From contig NW_024881792.1 of NCBI RefSeq assembly GCF_019059575.1, positions 248,001 to 312,000 of the forward strand: a stretch of DNA of 64,000 nt. Reading direction: 5' to 3'. Each line of letters starts with the position of its first letter. The stretch's first letter is position 1. This document shows positions 44,646 through 58,821 of the stretch, in pieces. The DNA comes from Amphibalanus amphitrite. Taxonomy: Eukaryota > Arthropoda > Thecostraca > Balanomorpha > Balanidae. The position numbers and the translations under genes were made by a program. The notes beneath the pieces are model-generated. The model made no database searches. It was not told the DNA's origin and saw only the letters and a list, made by a program, of their open reading frames with translations.

Positions 44646-46517
44646 TAACCGCAGGTTGTTTGAAAAGACAAACACTATTCGTTAGAATTGTGTTTTTCTA
44701 TTGAAAAACAACCGGAGCAGTCGTTCTCCGGGCTATGTTTTGCAAGTCTGGCAGCGAATCGAGACATCTTGATTGGGGCCTAGACGAAATGTACAATCTT
44801 CGTAAAAAGTTCAGTGTATGGGCTCCCGGAGGCGATCTACCTGATGGCAACGGTCGCTACTCGCTTAAAACCTCGTGGCACGTGGCACGTGCGATTCCAT
44901 TTTCCCCATGTTAAGTCAACGGGGTTTTGGACACTTTTTGCGCGATCGCCAATGGCGGGAAAACGAGCCAAGGAAGAGGTGGTTTTCTTCCCAGCATTTT
45001 ATGGCAAACACGTTCCGGTACACGCCAGTGTGCGCTGTATACCCCTCAGAATCTCGGAACGTGTCTTTGCACGAGATCAAAGTTGGAATTTTGCTGTGTT
45101 CCATGTTAAGTCAATGGACGGCGATGTCGAGACTTTGCAGAGACATTTTCATTCGATCTTTATACAAAATTTTAGAGATAGATTTCGCCCAAACTCTTAT
45201 ATCTTGTAGAGAAAGGAGCATAGTACATGCTGGTATGCTTCGTTAAGCTGGCAGAAATCGTTTTTTCTTGTAAAGTTCATTTGAAAATTAAAATTTTTAA
45301 CATGGAAAGTCAATAGGAGCGTCTTTATTCCTCTATAACTTTTATCGTTAGTAAAATATATAGGTGAAAAGTTAATATAATATACAACTTTTGATGCTCT
45401 TTCCACTGATGTATAGAACGTCACTGCACGATGTGCCGTTTTTAAGAAAAGTTGTAAAAAAGCAGGGCTCGACTGTGACTTGAACCCAACCACATTAGAG
45501 TATACGAACAGGTGACGGAGATACCTCCCGTGTGCGGATGCGACACTGATTATTGCTAAATATTAGCAGTAGGCCGCCTGTGGGGTGCCTTTACAAACCT
45601 TATATCTCTGCAACCACTGGACCGATTCACTCGCGGTCTTTTGTGTGGGATAGCTTCTTCCTTTCTTACACGTAGTGTGCTATTCTCGATGCGTATGGGT
45701 GACCCCTAATGCACGTGCCACGTGCAAAACGATGAGAAGTCAGTTCAGTAACAAGTCTAATAACTCTGTAGTTAGTTTGCCGATTGCGCTGGTACTTTGC
45801 ATGGATGTTGGCACGCACCCGGCAATGCATTTCCATGTGTCACGGTTGGGGTGCCGCTGCACGTGCGCACGGGCAGGGTGACGCTTCCAGATCTCGAGAA
45901 CGGCTGGGCCGATTGTGATAAAAGTTGGCACACCGTTAGGGATCGGTGAGTAGGGTGCCGTGCACAAGTCAGATGGGACCCATTTGGCACGTGCGCACGT
46001 GCAGGCTGACGCTTCCAGATCTCAAGAACGGCTGGGCCGACTGTGCTCAAATTTGGCATACCGCTAGAGACTGGTTAGTAGGATGCCGTGCACAAGTCAG
46101 TTAGTATGTATTTCCATGTGCCACGGTTGGAATGCAGCTGCACGTGCGCACGTGCAGGGTGACGCTTTCATATCTCGAGAACGGCCGGGCCGATTGTTAT
46201 CAAACTTAGCACACCGCCAGAGATCGGCGAATAGGGTGCCGTGCAAAAGTCAGTTGGAACCATTTTGCACGTGCGCACGTGCAGTGTGACGCTTCCGGAT
46301 CTCTAAAATGGCCGTGCCGATTGCACTCAAATTTGGCACACCGCTACAGACCGGCGAATAGGGTGCCGTGCACGTCAGTCCGTAGCACACCCACTCCGGT
46401 CTGCACGTGCCAGGCTCATCCTTTCGTTTGGCGGCGGGCGTTTTTGCGGCGTTACAGAGGTGCTTGCTCAAACAACCTGCGGTCCCGCGATGCGGAGCCC
46501 AGCATCGCAGATGCTGG
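44646..46517 (+). repeat. Repeat unit 13, type A, complete
   Basis: All parts are present; the 3' inverted start is near 46467 and the terminal hairpin ends at GATGCTGG. Confidence 0.92.
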
Positions 46518-46665
46518 TAACCGCAGGTTGTTTGAAAAGACAAACACTATGCACGTGCCAGGCTCATCCTTTCGTTTGGCGGCGGGCGTTTTTGCGGCGT
46601 TACAGAGGTGCTTGCTCAAACAACCTGCGGTCCCGCGATGCGGAGCCCAGCATCGCAGATGCTGG
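46518..46665 (+). repeat. 148-bp deleted mini-unit
   Basis: The start TAACCGCAGG...CAAACACTA is joined directly to GCACGTGCCAGGCTCATCC and the unit 3' end, giving a minimal copy with both termini and almost nothing between. Confidence 0.92.
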
Positions 46666-49600
46666 TAACCGCAGGTTGTTTGAAAAGACAAACACTATTC
46701 GTTAGAATTGTGTTTTTCTATTGAAAAACAACCGGAGCGGTCGTTCTCCGGGCTATGTTTTGCAAGTCTGGCAGCGAATCGAGACATCTTGATTGGGGCC
46801 TAGACGAAATGTACAATCTTCGTAAAAAGTTCAGTGTATGGGCTCCCGGAGGCGATCTACCTTATGGCACCGGTCGCTACTCGCTTAAAACCTCGTGGCA
46901 CGTGGCACGTGCGATACCATTTTCCCCATGTTAAGTCAACGGGGTTTTGGACACTTTTTGCGAGATCGCGAATGGCGGGAAAACGAGCCAAGGAAGAGGT
47001 GGTTTTCTTCCGAGCATTTTATGGCAAACACGTTCCGGTACACGCCAGTGTGCGCTGTATACCCCTCAGAATCTCGGAACGTGTCTTTGCACGAGGTCAA
47101 AGTTGGAATTTTGCTGTGTCCCATGTTAAGTCAATGGACGGCGATGTCGAGACTTTGCAGAGACATTTTCATTCGATCTTTGTACAAAATTTTAGAGATA
47201 GATTTCGCCCAAACTCTTATATCTTGTAGAGAAAGGAACATAGTACATGCTGGTGTGCTTCGTTAAGCTGGCAGAAATCGTTTTTTCTAATAAAGTTCGT
47301 TTGAAAATGAAAATTTTTAACATGGAAAGTCAATGGGTGCGTCTTTATTCCTCTATAACTTTTATTGTTAGTAATATACATAGGTGAAAAGTTCATATAA
47401 TATACAACATTTGATGCTCTTTCCACTGATGTATAGAACGTCACTGCACGATGTGCCGTTTTCAAGAAAAGTTGTAAAAAAGCAGGGCTCGACTGTGACT
47501 TGAACCCAACCACAATAGAATATACGAACAGGTGAAGGGGACACCTCCCATGTGCGGACGCGACACTGATTATTGCTAAATATTAGCAGTCGGCCGCCGT
47601 GGGGGCGCCTTTACAAACCTTATATCTCTGCAACCACTGGACCGATTCACTCGCAGTCTTTTGTGTGGGATAGCTTCTTCCTTTCTTACACGTAGTGTGC
47701 TACTCTCGATACGTATGGGTCACCCCTTATGCACGTGCCACGTGCAAAACGAAGAGGCGTCAGTTTGGTAAGAAGTCTAATTACTCTGTAGTTAGTTTGC
47801 CGATTGCGCTGATACTTGGCTGGGATGTAGGCAACCGCCGCGCAATGCATTTCCATGTGTCACGGTTGGGGTGCAGCTGCACGTGCGCACGGGCAGGGTG
47901 ACGATTCCAGATCTCGAGAACGGCTGGGCCGATTGTGATCAAAGTTGGCACACCGCTAGGGATCGGCGAGTAGGGTGCCGTGCACAAGTCAGATGGGGCC
48001 CAGTTTGCACGTGCGCACGTGCAGGCTGACGCTTCCATATCTCAAGAACGGCTGGACCGACTGTGCTCAAATTTGGCATACCACTAGAGACTGGTTAGTA
48101 GGTTGCCGTGCACAAGTCAGTAAGTATGTATTTTCATGTGCCACGGTTGGGGTACAACTGCACGTGCGCACGTGTAGGGGTCGTTTCCAGATCTTGGAAA
48201 CGGCTGGGCCGAATGCGATTAAATTTGGTACATCGCTAGAAACCAGCGAATAGAGTGCCGTGCACAAGTCAATTGGGACCCAGCTTGCACGTGCGCACGT
48301 GCAGGGTGCCGCTTCAAGATCTCGAAAACGGCCGGGCCGATTGCACCCAAATTTTGCACACCGCTCTAGACGGGCGAATAGGGTGCCGTGCACGTCAGTT
48401 TTTAGCACACCCACTCCGGTCTGCACGTGCAAGGCTCATCCTCTCGTTTGGTAACCGCAGGTTGTTTGAAAAGACAAACACTACGAAGACGACTTGTAAC
48501 CGCAGGTTGTTTGAAAAGACAAACACTATTCGTTAGAATTGTGTTTTTCTATTGAAAAACAACCGGAGCGGTCGTTGTCCGGGCTATGTTTTGCAAGTCT
48601 GGCAGCGAATTGGGGCAACTTGGTAGGGGCCTAGACGAAATGTACAATCTTCGTAAAAAGTTCAGTGTATGGGCTCTCGGAGGCGATCTACCTGATGGCA
48701 CCGGTCGCTACTCGCTAAGAAGTCTTTTGCGCGTGGCGCGTGCGTTTGAATTTTCGCCCATGTTAAGTCAATGGGGGTTTGGGGGTCTTTTTGCGCCATC
48801 GGGAATGGCGGAAAAACGAGCCAAGGAAGAGGTGGTTTTCTTCCCAGCATTTTATGGCAAACACGTTCAGGTACACGCCAGTGTGCGCTGTATACCCCTC
48901 AGAATCTCGGAACGTGTCTTTGCACGAGGTCAAAGTTGGAATTTTGCTGTGTCCCATGTTAAGTCAATGGACGGCGATGCCGAGACTTTGCCGAGACATT
49001 TTCATTCGATCTTTGTACAAAATTTTAGAGATAGATTTCGCCCAAACTCTTATATCTTGTAGAGGAAAGAGCATAGTACATGCCGTTATGCTTCGTTAAG
49101 CTGGCAGAACTCATTTTTTCTTATAAAGTTAATTTGAAATTTAAAATTTTTAACATGGAAAGTCAATGGGAGCGTCTTTGTTGCGTAATAACTTTTTACG
49201 TTGCAGATATACCAAAGTGAAAAGTTAATTAAATATACAACTTTCGATGCTCTTTCCAACAATGTATAGAACGTCACTGCACGATGTGCCGTTTTTAAGA
49301 AAAGCTGTAAAAAAGCAGGGCTCGACTGTGACTTGAACCCAACCACATTAGAGTATACGAACAGGTGACGGCGATACCTCCCGTGTGCGGATGCGACACT
49401 GATTATTGCTAAATATTAGCAGTAGGCCGCCTGTGGGGTGCCTTTACAAACCTTATATCTCTGCAACCACTGGACCGATTCACTCGCGGTCTTTTGTGTG
49501 GGATAGCTTCTTCCTTTCTTACACGTAGTGTGCTATTCTCGATGCGTATGGGTGACCCCTAATGCACGTGCCACGTGCAAAACGATGAGAAGTCAGTTCA

Positions 49601-50372
49601 GTAACAAGTCTAATAACTCTGTAGTTAGTTTGCCGATTGCGCTGGTACTTTGCATGGATGTTGGCACGCAACCGGCAATGCATTTCCATGTGTCACGGTT
49701 GGGGTGCCGCTGCACGTGCGCACGGGCAGGGTGACGCTTCCAGATATCGAGAACGGCTGGGCCGATTGTGATCAAACTTGGCACACCGCTAGAGGCTGGT
49801 TAGTAGGGTGCCGTGCACAAGTCAGATGGGACCCGTTATGCACGTGCGCACGTGCAGGCTGACGCTTCCAGATCTCAAGAACGGCTGGGCCGACTGTGCT
49901 CAAAATTGGCATACCGCTAGAGACTGGTTAGTAGTGTGCCGTGCACAAGTCAATTAGTATGTATTTTCATGTGCCACGGTTGGGGTGCAGCTGCACGTGC
50001 GCACGGGTAGGGGTCGTTTCCCGATCTTGGAAACGGCTGGGCCGATTCAGATTAAATTTGGTACATCGCTAGAAACCGGCGAATAGAGTGCCGTGCACAA
50101 GTCAATTGGGACCCAGGTTGCACGTGCGCACGTGCAGGGTGTCACTTCCAGATCTCGAAAACGGCCGGGTCGATTGCACTCAAATTTGACAAACCGCTAG
50201 AGACCGGTTAGTAGAGTGCAGTGCACGTCAGTCCGTAGCACACCGACTCCGGTCTGCACGTGCAAGGCTCATCCTCTCGTTTGGCGGCGGGCGTTTTTGC
50301 TGCGTTTACAAAGGTGCTTGCTCAAACAACCTGCGGTCCCGCGATGCGGAGCCCAGCATCGCAGATGCTGGT
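46666..50372 (+). repeat. 3.7-kb duplicated block, copy 2 (units 14-15)
   Basis: Copy of 26656-30362. Units start at 46666, 48452 (stub) and 48497. It is followed directly by TAACCGCAGG at 50372. Confidence 0.93.
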
Positions 50373-52426
50373 AACCGCAGGTTGTTTGAAAAGACAAACA
50401 CTATTCGTTAGAATTGTGTTTTTCTATTGAAAAACAACCGGAGCGGTCGTTCTCCGGGCTATGTTTTGCAAGTCTGGCCGCGAATCGAGACATCTTGAGT
50501 CTGGCCTAAACGAATCGCTCAATCTTCGTAAAAAGTTCAGTGTATGGGCTCCCGGAGGCGATCTACCTGATGGCACCGGTCGCTACTCGCTAAGAAGTCT
50601 TTTGCGCGTGGCACGTGCGATTCCATTTTCCCCATGTTAAGTGAACGGGGTTTTGGACACTTTTTGCGCGATCGCCAATAGCGGGAAAACGAGCCAAGAA
50701 GGAGGTGGTTTTCTTCCCAGCATTTTATGGCAAACACGTTTGGGTACACGCTAGTGTGCGCTGTATACCCGCCAGAATCTCGTGGCACGTGGCACGTGCG
50801 ATTCCATTTTCCCCATGTTAAGTGAACGGGGTTTTGGACACTTTTTGCGCGATCGCCAATGGCGGGAAAACGAGCCAAGGAAGAGGTGGTTTTCTTCCCA
50901 GCATTTTATGGCAAACACATTTGGGTACACGCCAGTGTGCGCTGTATACCCCTCAGAATCTCGGAACGTGTCTTTGCACGAGATCAAAGTTGGAATTTTG
51001 CTGTGTCCCATGTTAAGTCAATGGACGGCGATGCCGAGACTTTGCAGAGACATTTTCATTCGTTCATTGTACAAAATTTTAGAGATAGAATTTGCCCAAA
51101 CTCTTATAGCTTGTACAGGAAAGAGCGTAGTACATGCTGGTATGCTTCGTTAAGCTGGCAGAAATCGTTTTTTCTAATAAAGTTCGTTGGAAAATGAAAA
51201 TTTTTAACATGGAAAGTCAATGGGAGCGTCTTTATTCCTCTATAACTTTTATCTTTAGTAAGACATATAGGTGAAAAGTTAATATAATATACAACTTCTG
51301 ATGCTCTTTCCACTGGTGCATAGAACGTCACTGCACGATGTGCCGTTTTTAAGAAAAGCTGTAAAAAATCAGGGCTCGACTGTGACTTGAACCCAACTAC
51401 ATTAGAGTATACGAACAAGTGAAGGGGACACCTCCCATGTGCGGACGCGACGCTGATTATTGCTAATTATTGGCAGTCGGCCGCCCTGGGGGCGCCTTTG
51501 CAAAGCTTATATCTCCACAACCGCTTGACCGATTCACTTGCGGTCTTTTGTGTGGGATAGCTTCTTCCTTTCTCACACGTAGTGTACTATCCTCGATACG
51601 TATGGGTGACCCCTAATGCACGTGCCACGTGCAAAACGAAGAGGTGTCAGTTCGGTAACAAGTCTAATAACTCTGTAGTTAGTTTGCCGATTGCACTGAT
51701 ACTTGGCATGGATGTAGGCACCCGCCGTGCAATGCATTTCCATGTGTCACGGTTGGGGTGCCGCTGCACGTGCGCACGGGCAGGGTGACGCTTCCAGATC
51801 TCGAGAACGGCTGGGCCGATTGTGATCAAACTTGGCACACCGTTAGGGATCGGCGAGTAGGGTGCCGTGCACAAGTCAGATGGGGCCCAGTTTGCACGTG
51901 CGCACGTGCAGGCTGACGCTTCCATATCTCAAGAACGGCTGAACTGACTGTGCTCAAATTTGGCATACCACTAGAGACTGGTTAGTAGGGTGCCGTGCAC
52001 AAGTCAGTAAGTATGTATTTTCATGTGCCGCGGTTGGGGTGCAGCTGCACGTGCGCACGTGTAGGGGTCATTTCCCGATCTTGGAAACGGCTGGGCCGAT
52101 TCAGATTAAATTTGGTACATCGCAAGAAACCGGCGAATAGAGTGCCGTGCACAAGTCAATTGGGGCCCAGGCTGCACGTGCGCACGTGCAGGGTATCGCT
52201 TCCAGATCTCGAAAACGGCCGGGTCGATTGCACTCAAATTTGGCATACCGCTATAGACCGGCGAATAGGGTGCCGTGCACGTCAGTCCGTAGCACACCGA
52301 CTCCGGTCTGCACGTGCAAGGCTCATCCTCTCGTTTGGCGGCGGGCGTTTTTGCTGCGTTTACAAAGGTGCTTGCTCAAACAACCTGCGGTCCCGCGATG
52401 CGGAGCCCAGCATCGCAGATGCTGGT
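50372..52426 (+). repeat. Repeat unit 16, type A, with duplicated head
   Basis: Complete type A unit whose head carries an extra 181-bp tandem copy (GCACGTGCGATTCC at 50611 and 50792). Recurs at 56710-58764 as part of a 2.2-kb block (50372-52588 / 56710-58926, offset 6,338). Confidence 0.92.
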
Positions 52427-52483
52427 AACTGAAGAAGAAGTTTTGAAAGTTCTCAATAATATGGACCCTAACAAATCTAGTGG
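52427..52483 (+). pseudogene. 57-bp LINE ORF2 fragment
   Basis: Encodes TEEEVLKVLNNMDPNKSSG, the residues that precede RT motif 1 (KSxGPDGI) in CR1-like LINEs. Left neighbour is a unit's terminal hairpin, right neighbour a new TAACCGCAGG start. The LINE frame at 14868 (DNI) fits directly onto it. Confidence 0.82.
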
Positions 52484-55400
52484 TAACCGCAGGTTGTTTG
52501 AAAAGACAAACACTATTCGTTAGAATTGTGTTTTTCTATTGAAAAACAACCGGAGCGGTCGTTCTCCGGGCTATGTTTTGCAAGTCTGGCCGCGAATCAG
52601 TACAACTTGACCGGGGCCTAAACGAATCGCTCAATCTTCGTAAAAATTTCAGGGTATGGGCTCCAGCAGGCGATCTACCTGATGGCACCGGTCGCTACTC
52701 GCTTAAAACCTCGTGGCACGTGGCACGTGCGTTTCAATTTTCGCCCATGTTAAGTCAACGGGGTTTTGGACACTTTTTGCGCGATCGCGAATGGCGGAAA
52801 AACGAGCCAAGAAGGCGGTGGTTTTCTTCCTAGAATTTTATGGCAACCATGTTTGGGTACACGCTAGTGTGCGCCGTATACCCCTCAGAATTTCGTAACG
52901 TGCCTTTGAACGAGGTCAAAGTTGAACTTTTTTCGCTCCCCATGTTAAGTCAATGGGCATTTTTGCAGAGACATTTTCATTCGTTCATTGCACAAAATTA
53001 TATGATACGATTTTGTTTAAACTTTCAGGACCTGTTGAGAAACGACCATAGAACATGCTGTTATGCTTCGTTTTGAAATATAATGGCCCGTTTTGGGGTA
53101 ATCGGCACGTGCATTTTCCCATAGGGTTAACATGGGAAAAAATTAAAATGCGATTTGCGAAAAATTTCGTCAATTATATTTGCTGATATTTTTAGGGTCG
53201 GATCTCGGGCTGGCACCCCAACTGATGGTGGTAATTACTTAAAATATAATTGACAAAATTTCGGGTAATCGTCACAAACAGTTACCCCATGTTGAGCCTA
53301 TGGCGATTTCGAAATATTATTTTCAAATCGATTTTGTCAAAAATTTCCACGTTAGATTTTGAAAATGTTCCAATATGTTGTGCCCCGGGGTATCGGCTAC
53401 CACAAGGTATGGGTCAGATATGGGGCGATTGAAAAGCACGTGCCACGTGCAAACGTGTTTGATGGGGTAACCTCCGGGAAAATCCGACATTGGCCTACTT
53501 GGGGTCCTATGGCGTGGAAACGACTTCAACTAGCGACACCAAATCAGTGCAGCCGGTGAGCAGATGAGTCCAGCTTGTCGCACTAGTGGTCACGTGTCGC
53601 ACGTGCTATTGCACGTGCCGTGGCACGGGGTCAATTTTGGTGCTTAAGTATACTAGCATTGTGAAATGCAAGGAGTGGGGGAAATAGCCGTCAGGCCGTC
53701 AGTTTTTGTGATAGGGTCGATCTGAAAACGGGTTTAGGCACAGAATGAGGGGGGCTAAAAAACTGCTATCTCGGATTTTTTTGTAAAATGAAAAATTTAA
53801 AATTCTGGGGAAATTATATGTTCGAAAGGTGAAATTTCCTAAAATTTTCCCGTTTTTCGAGTTTAGCCGTCCACTGTTCAGAGACGGTGACACCGGCCGG
53901 GGTCATCTTTTACATGCTGATGGCCACGTCGATGGGTCATCACGTGGCGTGAACGGTAAAGCTATCAGAGGTCCGGCACGTGCCACGTGGCCACGTGTTT
54001 GAGTCGCGTACCTCCCAGATCATCGTGTGTTTGCCGATTTGTGGCCTTATAGCACGAAAACAGCACAAGCCAGGAACACTGAAATAGTGCAATCAGTGAG
54101 GGGACAAGTCCTGCTTACACTAACGGCGGTCACGTGGCACACGTACAAATTTGGGCACCTCTGTTGCGGAGATATTTTATAGTGAAATATTCAAATGAAC
54201 ATAACTTTGTCAGTTTAAGTCCAATTGGGCTAGACTTTGGTGGGTGGATAAAATTGTTAAGCGACAGGAACAAATGCGCCACGTTTGTCGCAGTGCGCCA
54301 CGTTTGTCTCAAAGCGCCATTTTTGCCACAAATCACAGAATGTGCGTAACTTTATCGAACATGGGACGATTAGGATGCGCTTTGATTGAGGGATGGCTGC
54401 TTAAACGGCAGATATGAATACACCACACTTGCCGCAAGGCGCCATATTTGTCTTAACCGCAGGTTGTTGTTTCATTAGATTCAAGATAGCACACCGACTC
54501 CGGTTAGCACACCGACTCCGGTCTGCACGTGCAAGGCTCATCCTCTCGTTTGGCGGCGGGCGTTTTTGCTGCGTTTACAAAGGTGCTTGCTCAAACAACC
54601 TGCGGTCCCGCGATGCGGAGCCCAGCATCGCAGATGCTGGTAATAACTGAAGAAGAAGTTTTGAAAGTTCTCAATAATACGGTCCTTCTCCGGGCTATGT
54701 TTTGCATGGTTGGCAGCGAATCAGTACAACTTGATTGGGGCCTAAACGAATCGCTCAATCTTCGTAAAAAGTTCAGGGTATGAGCTCCCGCAGGCGATCT
54801 ACCTGATGGCATCGGTCGCTACTCGCTCAGAATTCTTTTGCGCGTGGCACGTGCGATTCCATTTTCCCCATGTTAAGTCAACGGGGTTTTGGACACTTTT
54901 TGCGCGATCGCGAATAGCGGGAAAAATCGCCGATCAAGGTATGGTTTGCTGCACACCATTTTATGACCGACACGTTCAGGTACACGCCCGTGTGCGCCGT
55001 ATACCCGTCAGAATTCGTTAACTTGAGTTGCACGAGTTTGAAGTTGAACTTTTTTTGCTCCCCATGCTAAGTCAATGGACGTTTTTGCAGAGACATTTTC
55101 ATTCGTTCATTGCACAAAATTATATGATACGATTTTGTTTAAACTTTCAGGACCTGTTGAGAAACGACCATAGAACATGTTGTTATGCTTCATATGAAAT
55201 ATAATGGGCCCGTTTTGGGGTAATCGGCACGTGCATTTTCCCATAGGGTTAACATGGGAAAAAATTAAAATGCGATTTGCGAAAAATTTCGTCAATTATA
55301 TTTGCTGATGTTTTTAGGGTCGGATCTCGGGCTGGCACCCCAACTGACGGTGGTAATTACTTAAAATATAATTGACAAAATTTCGGGTAATCGTCACAAA

Positions 55401-56709
55401 CAGTTACCCCATGTTGAGCCTATGGCGATTTCGAAAAATTATTTTCAAATCGATTTGGTCAAAAATTTCCACGTTAGATTTTGAAAATGTTCCAATATGT
55501 TGTGCCCCGGGGTGTCGGCTACCACATGGTATGGGTCAGATATGGGGCGATTGAAAAGCACGTGCCACGTGCAAACGTGTTTGATGGGGTAACCTCCGGG
55601 AAAATCCGACATTGGCCTACTCGGGGTCCTATGGCGTGGAAACCACTCCACCTAGCGACACCAAATCAGTACAGCCGATGAGCAGATGAGTCCAGCTTGT
55701 TGCACCAGTGGTCGCGTGGCGCACGTGCTATTGCACGTGCCGTGGCACGGGGTCAATTTTTGTGCTTAAATATACTAGCATTGTGAAATGCAAGGAGTGG
55801 GGGAAATAGCCGTCAGGCCGTCAGTTTTTATGATAGGGTCGATCTGAAAACGGGTTTAGGCACGGAATGAAGGGGGCTAAAAAACTGCTATCTCGGATTT
55901 TTTTTAAAATGAAAAATTTAAAATTCTGGGGAAATTATATATTTGAAAGGTGAAATTTCCCTAAATTTTCCCGTTTTTCGAGTTTAGCCGTCCACTGTTC
56001 AGAGACGGTGACACCGGCCGGGGTCATCTTTTACATGCTGATGGCCACGTCGATGGGTCATCACGTGGCGTGAACGGTGAAGCTATCAAAGGTCCGGCAC
56101 GTGCCACGTGGCCACGTGTTTGAGTCGCGTACCTCCCAGATTATCGTGTGTTTGCCGAATTGTGGCCTTATAGCACGAAAACAGCGCAAGCCAGAAACAC
56201 TGAAATGGTGCAATCAGTGAGGGGACAAGTCCTGCTTACACCACCGGCGGTCACGTGGCACACGTGCAAATTTGGGCACCTCCGTTGCGGAGATATTTTA
56301 TAGTGAAATATTCAAATGAACATAACTTTGTCAGTTTAAGTCCAATTGAGCTAGACTTTGGTGGGTGGATAAAATTGTTAAGCGACAGGAAGGAATGCGC
56401 CACGTTTGTTGCAGTGCGCCACGTTTGTCTCAAAGCGCGTTTTTCACAATTAAAGCGGTTTTTCACAATTAAAGTCCCAACCTTCGGATCCGCAGTGCTG
56501 TTCGATAAGCGCTGCCCGGGCCTATGTATTTTCATGTGCCACGGTTGGGGTGCAGCTGCACGTGCGCACGTGTAGGGGTCGCTTCAAGATAGCACACCGA
56601 CTCCGGTCTGCACGTGCAAGGCTCATCCTCCCGTTTGGCGGCGGGCGTTTTTGCTGCGTAACCGCAGGTTGTTTGAAAAGACAAACACTATTCGTTAGAA
56701 TTGTGTTTT
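52484..56709 (+). repeat. 4.3-kb duplicated block, copy 2 (units 17-18)
   Basis: Copy of 40420-44645: type B unit (52484-54453), mini-unit (54454-54639), LINE fragment (54640-54680), type B unit lacking its hairpin (54681-56439), junction segment and hairpin stub (56659-56709). Confidence 0.93.
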
Positions 56710-58764
56710 TAACCGCAGGTTGTTTGAAAAGACAAACACTATTCGTTAGAATTGTGTTTTTCTATTGAAAAACAACCGGAGCGGTCGTTCTCCGGGCTAT
56801 GTTTTGCAAGTCTGGCCGCGAATCGAGACATCTTGAGTCTGGCCTAAACGAATCGCTCAATCTTCGTAAAAAGTTCAGTGTATGGGCTCCCGGAGGCGAT
56901 CTACCTGATGGCACCGGTCGCTACTCGCTAAGAAGTCTTTTGCGCGTGGCACGTGCGATTCCATTTTCCCCATGTTAAGTGAACGGGGTTTTGGACACTT
57001 TTTGCGCGATCGCCAATAGCGGGAAAACGAGCCAAGAAGGAGGTGGTTTTCTTCCCAGCATTTTATGGCAAACACGTTTGGGTACACGCTAGTGTGCGCT
57101 GTATACCCGCCAGAATCTCGTGGCACGTGGCACGTGCGATTCCATTTTCCCCATGTTAAGTGAACGGGGTTTTGGACACTTTTTGCGCGATCGCCAATGG
57201 CGGGAAAACGAGCCAAGGAAGAGGTGGTTTTCTTCCCAGCATTTTATGGCAAACACATTTGGGTACACGCCAGTGTGCGCTGTATACCCCTCAGAATCTC
57301 GGAACGTGTCTTTGCACGAGATCAAAGTTGGAATTTTGCTGTGTCCCATGTTAAGTCAATGGACGGCGATGCCGAGACTTTGCAGAGACATTTTCATTCG
57401 TTCATTGTACAAAATTTTAGAGATAGAATTTGCCCAAACTCTTATAGCTTGTACAGGAAAGAGCGTAGTACATGCTGGTATGCTTCGTTAAGCTGGCAGA
57501 AATCGTTTTTTCTAATAAAGTTCGTTGGAAAATGAAAATTTTTAACATGGAAAGTCAATGGGAGCGTCTTTATTCCTCTATAACTTTTATCTTTAGTAAG
57601 ACATATAGGTGAAAAGTTAATATAATATACAACTTCTGATGCTCTTTCCACTGGTGCATAGAACGTCACTGCACGATGTGCCGTTTTTAAGAAAAGCTGT
57701 AAAAAATCAGGGCTCGACTGTGACTTGAACCCAACTACATTAGAGTATACGAACAAGTGAAGGGGACACCTCCCATGTGCGGACGCGACGCTGATTATTG
57801 CTAATTATTGGCAGTCGGCCGCCCTGGGGGCGCCTTTGCAAAGCTTATATCTCCACAACCGCTTGACCGATTCACTTGCGGTCTTTTGTGTGGGATAGCT
57901 TCTTCCTTTCTCACACGTAGTGTACTATCCTCGATACGTATGGGTGACCCCTAATGCACGTGCCACGTGCAAAACGAAGAGGTGTCAGTTCGGTAACAAG
58001 TCTAATAACTCTGTAGTTAGTTTGCCGATTGCACTGATACTTGGCATGGATGTAGGCACCCGCCGTGCAATGCATTTCCATGTGTCACGGTTGGGGTGCC
58101 GCTGCACGTGCGCACGGGCAGGGTGACGCTTCCAGATCTCGAGAACGGCTGGGCCGATTGTGATCAAACTTGGCACACCGTTAGGGATCGGCGAGTAGGG
58201 TGCCGTGCACAAGTCAGATGGGGCCCAGTTTGCACGTGCGCACGTGCAGGCTGACGCTTCCATATCTCAAGAACGGCTGAACTGACTGTGCTCAAATTTG
58301 GCATACCACTAGAGACTGGTTAGTAGGGTGCCGTGCACAAGTCAGTAAGTATGTATTTTCATGTGCCGCGGTTGGGGTGCAGCTGCACGTGCGCACGTGT
58401 AGGGGTCATTTCCCGATCTTGGAAACGGCTGGGCCGATTCAGATTAAATTTGGTACATCGCAAGAAACCGGCGAATAGAGTGCCGTGCACAAGTCAATTG
58501 GGGCCCAGGCTGCACGTGCGCACGTGCAGGGTATCGCTTCCAGATCTCGAAAACGGCCGGGTCGATTGCACTCAAATTTGGCATACCGCTATAGACCGGC
58601 GAATAGGGTGCCGTGCACGTCAGTCCGTAGCACACCGACTCCGGTCTGCACGTGCAAGGCTCATCCTCTCGTTTGGCGGCGGGCGTTTTTGCTGCGTTTA
58701 CAAAGGTGCTTGCTCAAACAACCTGCGGTCCCGCGATGCGGAGCCCAGCATCGCAGATGCTGGT
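56710..58764 (+). repeat. Repeat unit 19, type A (copy of unit 16)
   Basis: Matches 50372-52426, including the 181-bp head duplication, so that duplication predates the 6,338-bp-spaced copy. Confidence 0.93.
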
Positions 58765-58821
58765 AACTGAAGAAGAAGTTTTGAAAGTTCTCAATAATAT
58801 GGACCCTAACAAATCTAGTGG
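58765..58821 (+). pseudogene. 57-bp LINE ORF2 fragment, second copy
   Basis: Same as 52427-52483. Confidence 0.82.

Larger units (their letters stand above)
40420..44717 (+). repeat. 4.3-kb duplicated block, copy 1
   Basis: Recurs at 52484-56781, offset 12,064 bp, with only a few substitutions seen (for example at 40792 and 42146). It carries units 11 and 12, a LINE fragment and two hairpin starts. Confidence 0.93.

Noticed and set aside
45772-46059. Recurring minus-strand peptide IGPAVLEIWKRH as a protein domain
   Set aside because: It is the translation of the degenerate DNA motif in each monomer. The frame is not maintained between monomers.
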